This document shows, in pieces, positions 63,084 to 64,000 of a stretch of 64,000 nucleotides of DNA (positions are counted from its first letter, which is position 1; every line of letters begins with the position of its first letter). The notes under the pieces are model-generated. The model was not told the DNA's origin. It was given only the letters and a program-made list of their open reading frames with translations, and ran no database searches. The stretch spans positions 2,924,001 to 2,988,000 of the forward strand of contig OY783195.1 in the NCBI GenBank assembly GCA_963678675.1, written 5' to 3'. The stretch comes from Xiphydria camelus (taxonomy: Eukaryota > Arthropoda > Insecta > Hymenoptera > Xiphydriidae). The position numbers were made by a program, and so were the translations under genes.

Positions 63084-64000
63084 ATTCGTCTTCCGACCCC
63101 CGATTCTCTGCGCAAGAGGAGAAACGCTTATAGAATTTTGACCCAGTTCGCAGCTCGCACTTTCTCGTTAGAATTCATGTATTTATACACGCCAAATTGG
63201 AGCGTCGGAATTTTACCCGCTCGCTTGAACGCGAGAGAAAGCCGCGCAATTTTAGAATCCACCTTTTTTTCCTCGCAAAATTGTAATAAAAAATTCCATT
63301 CCACAGATATTTCCCCCGGATTTTGCAACCCTCGACATTGCGGACACCTATTTCGATCCCCCGCAAATTCCACGCGTCGCAAAATCGCGAGAATCGAAGC
63401 GACCGACAAAATTTCCGATAATCACATCGCGGTAAGGTCGACTCTGATTCAACTCCAATTCCCCCATCCGCAGGAATAATCCCTAGGCGTGTCGAAAACG
63501 CAGTGCAGCCGAAAAGAAATGTCACGGAGAAGTCCAATATATTTATCTCTTTGAAAATGTCGCGGGCGTACTCTCAGCATCGACCAATTATTACCTACGG
63601 GTTATAATGCTTCGCTTCTCAATTGTGTTTCCACTAAACTCTATCCCTCCCCTTCACACGCGACCAAAATACATCATCGTCCCTCGCGTCCTCCTCCCGC
63701 GCATCTTACGCGTAATTGAGATGTCGCCAATTTTAACCGACCCTAGATCCGCACCGCGAAAATGCGGAATATATTTCCGTCTTTCCCCCCAAGGACGACA
63801 ATGACCAGTCCTCGTGGGCGTCGCGGCGCTCTTCATATACATATGTATACCTCCTCGACGCGCGCGCGTTTCCTTTCCAAGAAAAAAAAATCCTCGTCGA
63901 CGCGAATGAAGCGATATACTCAAGAGGAAAGGCCTTCTCGAATTTGTCAAAGCGCCCCGCGAGAAAGTAAAGCCCCTCAAAAAGAGGGGTGAAAACGACT
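63084..64000. other. BicC 5' flank or 5'UTR region
   Basis: Sequence upstream of the BicC start codon. The 220-codon plus frame is the antisense of exon 1 extended. I cannot tell whether further 5'UTR exons lie inside or beyond the window. Confidence 0.45.

Noticed and set aside
62817..63479. 220-codon plus-strand frame
   Set aside because: Antisense of BicC exon 1 plus flank; the minus strand carries the conserved protein.

Overview
The window reads as an insect nuclear genome segment, most likely hymenopteran and possibly an ant. The grounds are two animal genes with insect-type sequence and GT-AG introns, long CpG-rich tracts alternating with AT-rich spacers, and a dense load of short palindromic non-autonomous DNA transposons. 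There are no bacterial operons, ribosome binding sites, rRNA or CRISPR arrays, and I found no tRNA that folds. The species assignment is inference.

Layout. (1) 1-20,600: no gene I can identify. It holds a tandem duplication, microsatellites, CpG-rich patches and about a dozen MITE-like inverted-repeat elements, several nested inside one another (7.1-9.6 kb, 10.5-11.2 kb, 13.55-13.9 kb, 15.4 kb). (2) 21,796-22,635 (+): an intronless coding sequence for the peroxisomal RING ubiquitin ligase Pex2, with a likely 5'UTR intron and an AATAAA signal 96 bp after the stop. (3) 28,271-63,065 (-): a complete Bicaudal-C gene (BicC), 14 coding exons that I joined by hand in frame to give 862 aa. It has tandem KH/KH-like modules, a Ser/Pro-rich linker and a C-terminal SAM domain. 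The last ten exons lie within 5 kb; exons 1 to 5 are separated by introns of 1.8, 12.1, 9.8 and 5.8 kb. (4) Those large BicC introns hold most of the remaining sequence: a decayed mariner-like element at 41.2-41.7 kb, many MITEs, and a few coding-like fragments I cannot assign. The best of these is a plus-strand terminal exon at 33,819-33,940 with its own AATAAA.

Main observation. At least eight inverted-repeat families with unrelated interiors share the same outer end (TA-CACTGAGAAAA or close variants) and sit between TA dinucleotides, which suggests one Tc1/mariner-type machinery moving many different cargoes. They insert into each other repeatedly, giving readable insertion orders. A second palindromic family (here family F, at least nine copies) is concentrated in the BicC introns, where transcription would make long hairpin RNAs. 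No autonomous source element for any of these families is visible here.

The two genes act in unrelated processes: Pex2 in peroxisomal matrix-protein import, BicC in post-transcriptional mRNA control. They are neighbours with converging 3' ends, and nothing suggests a functional link.
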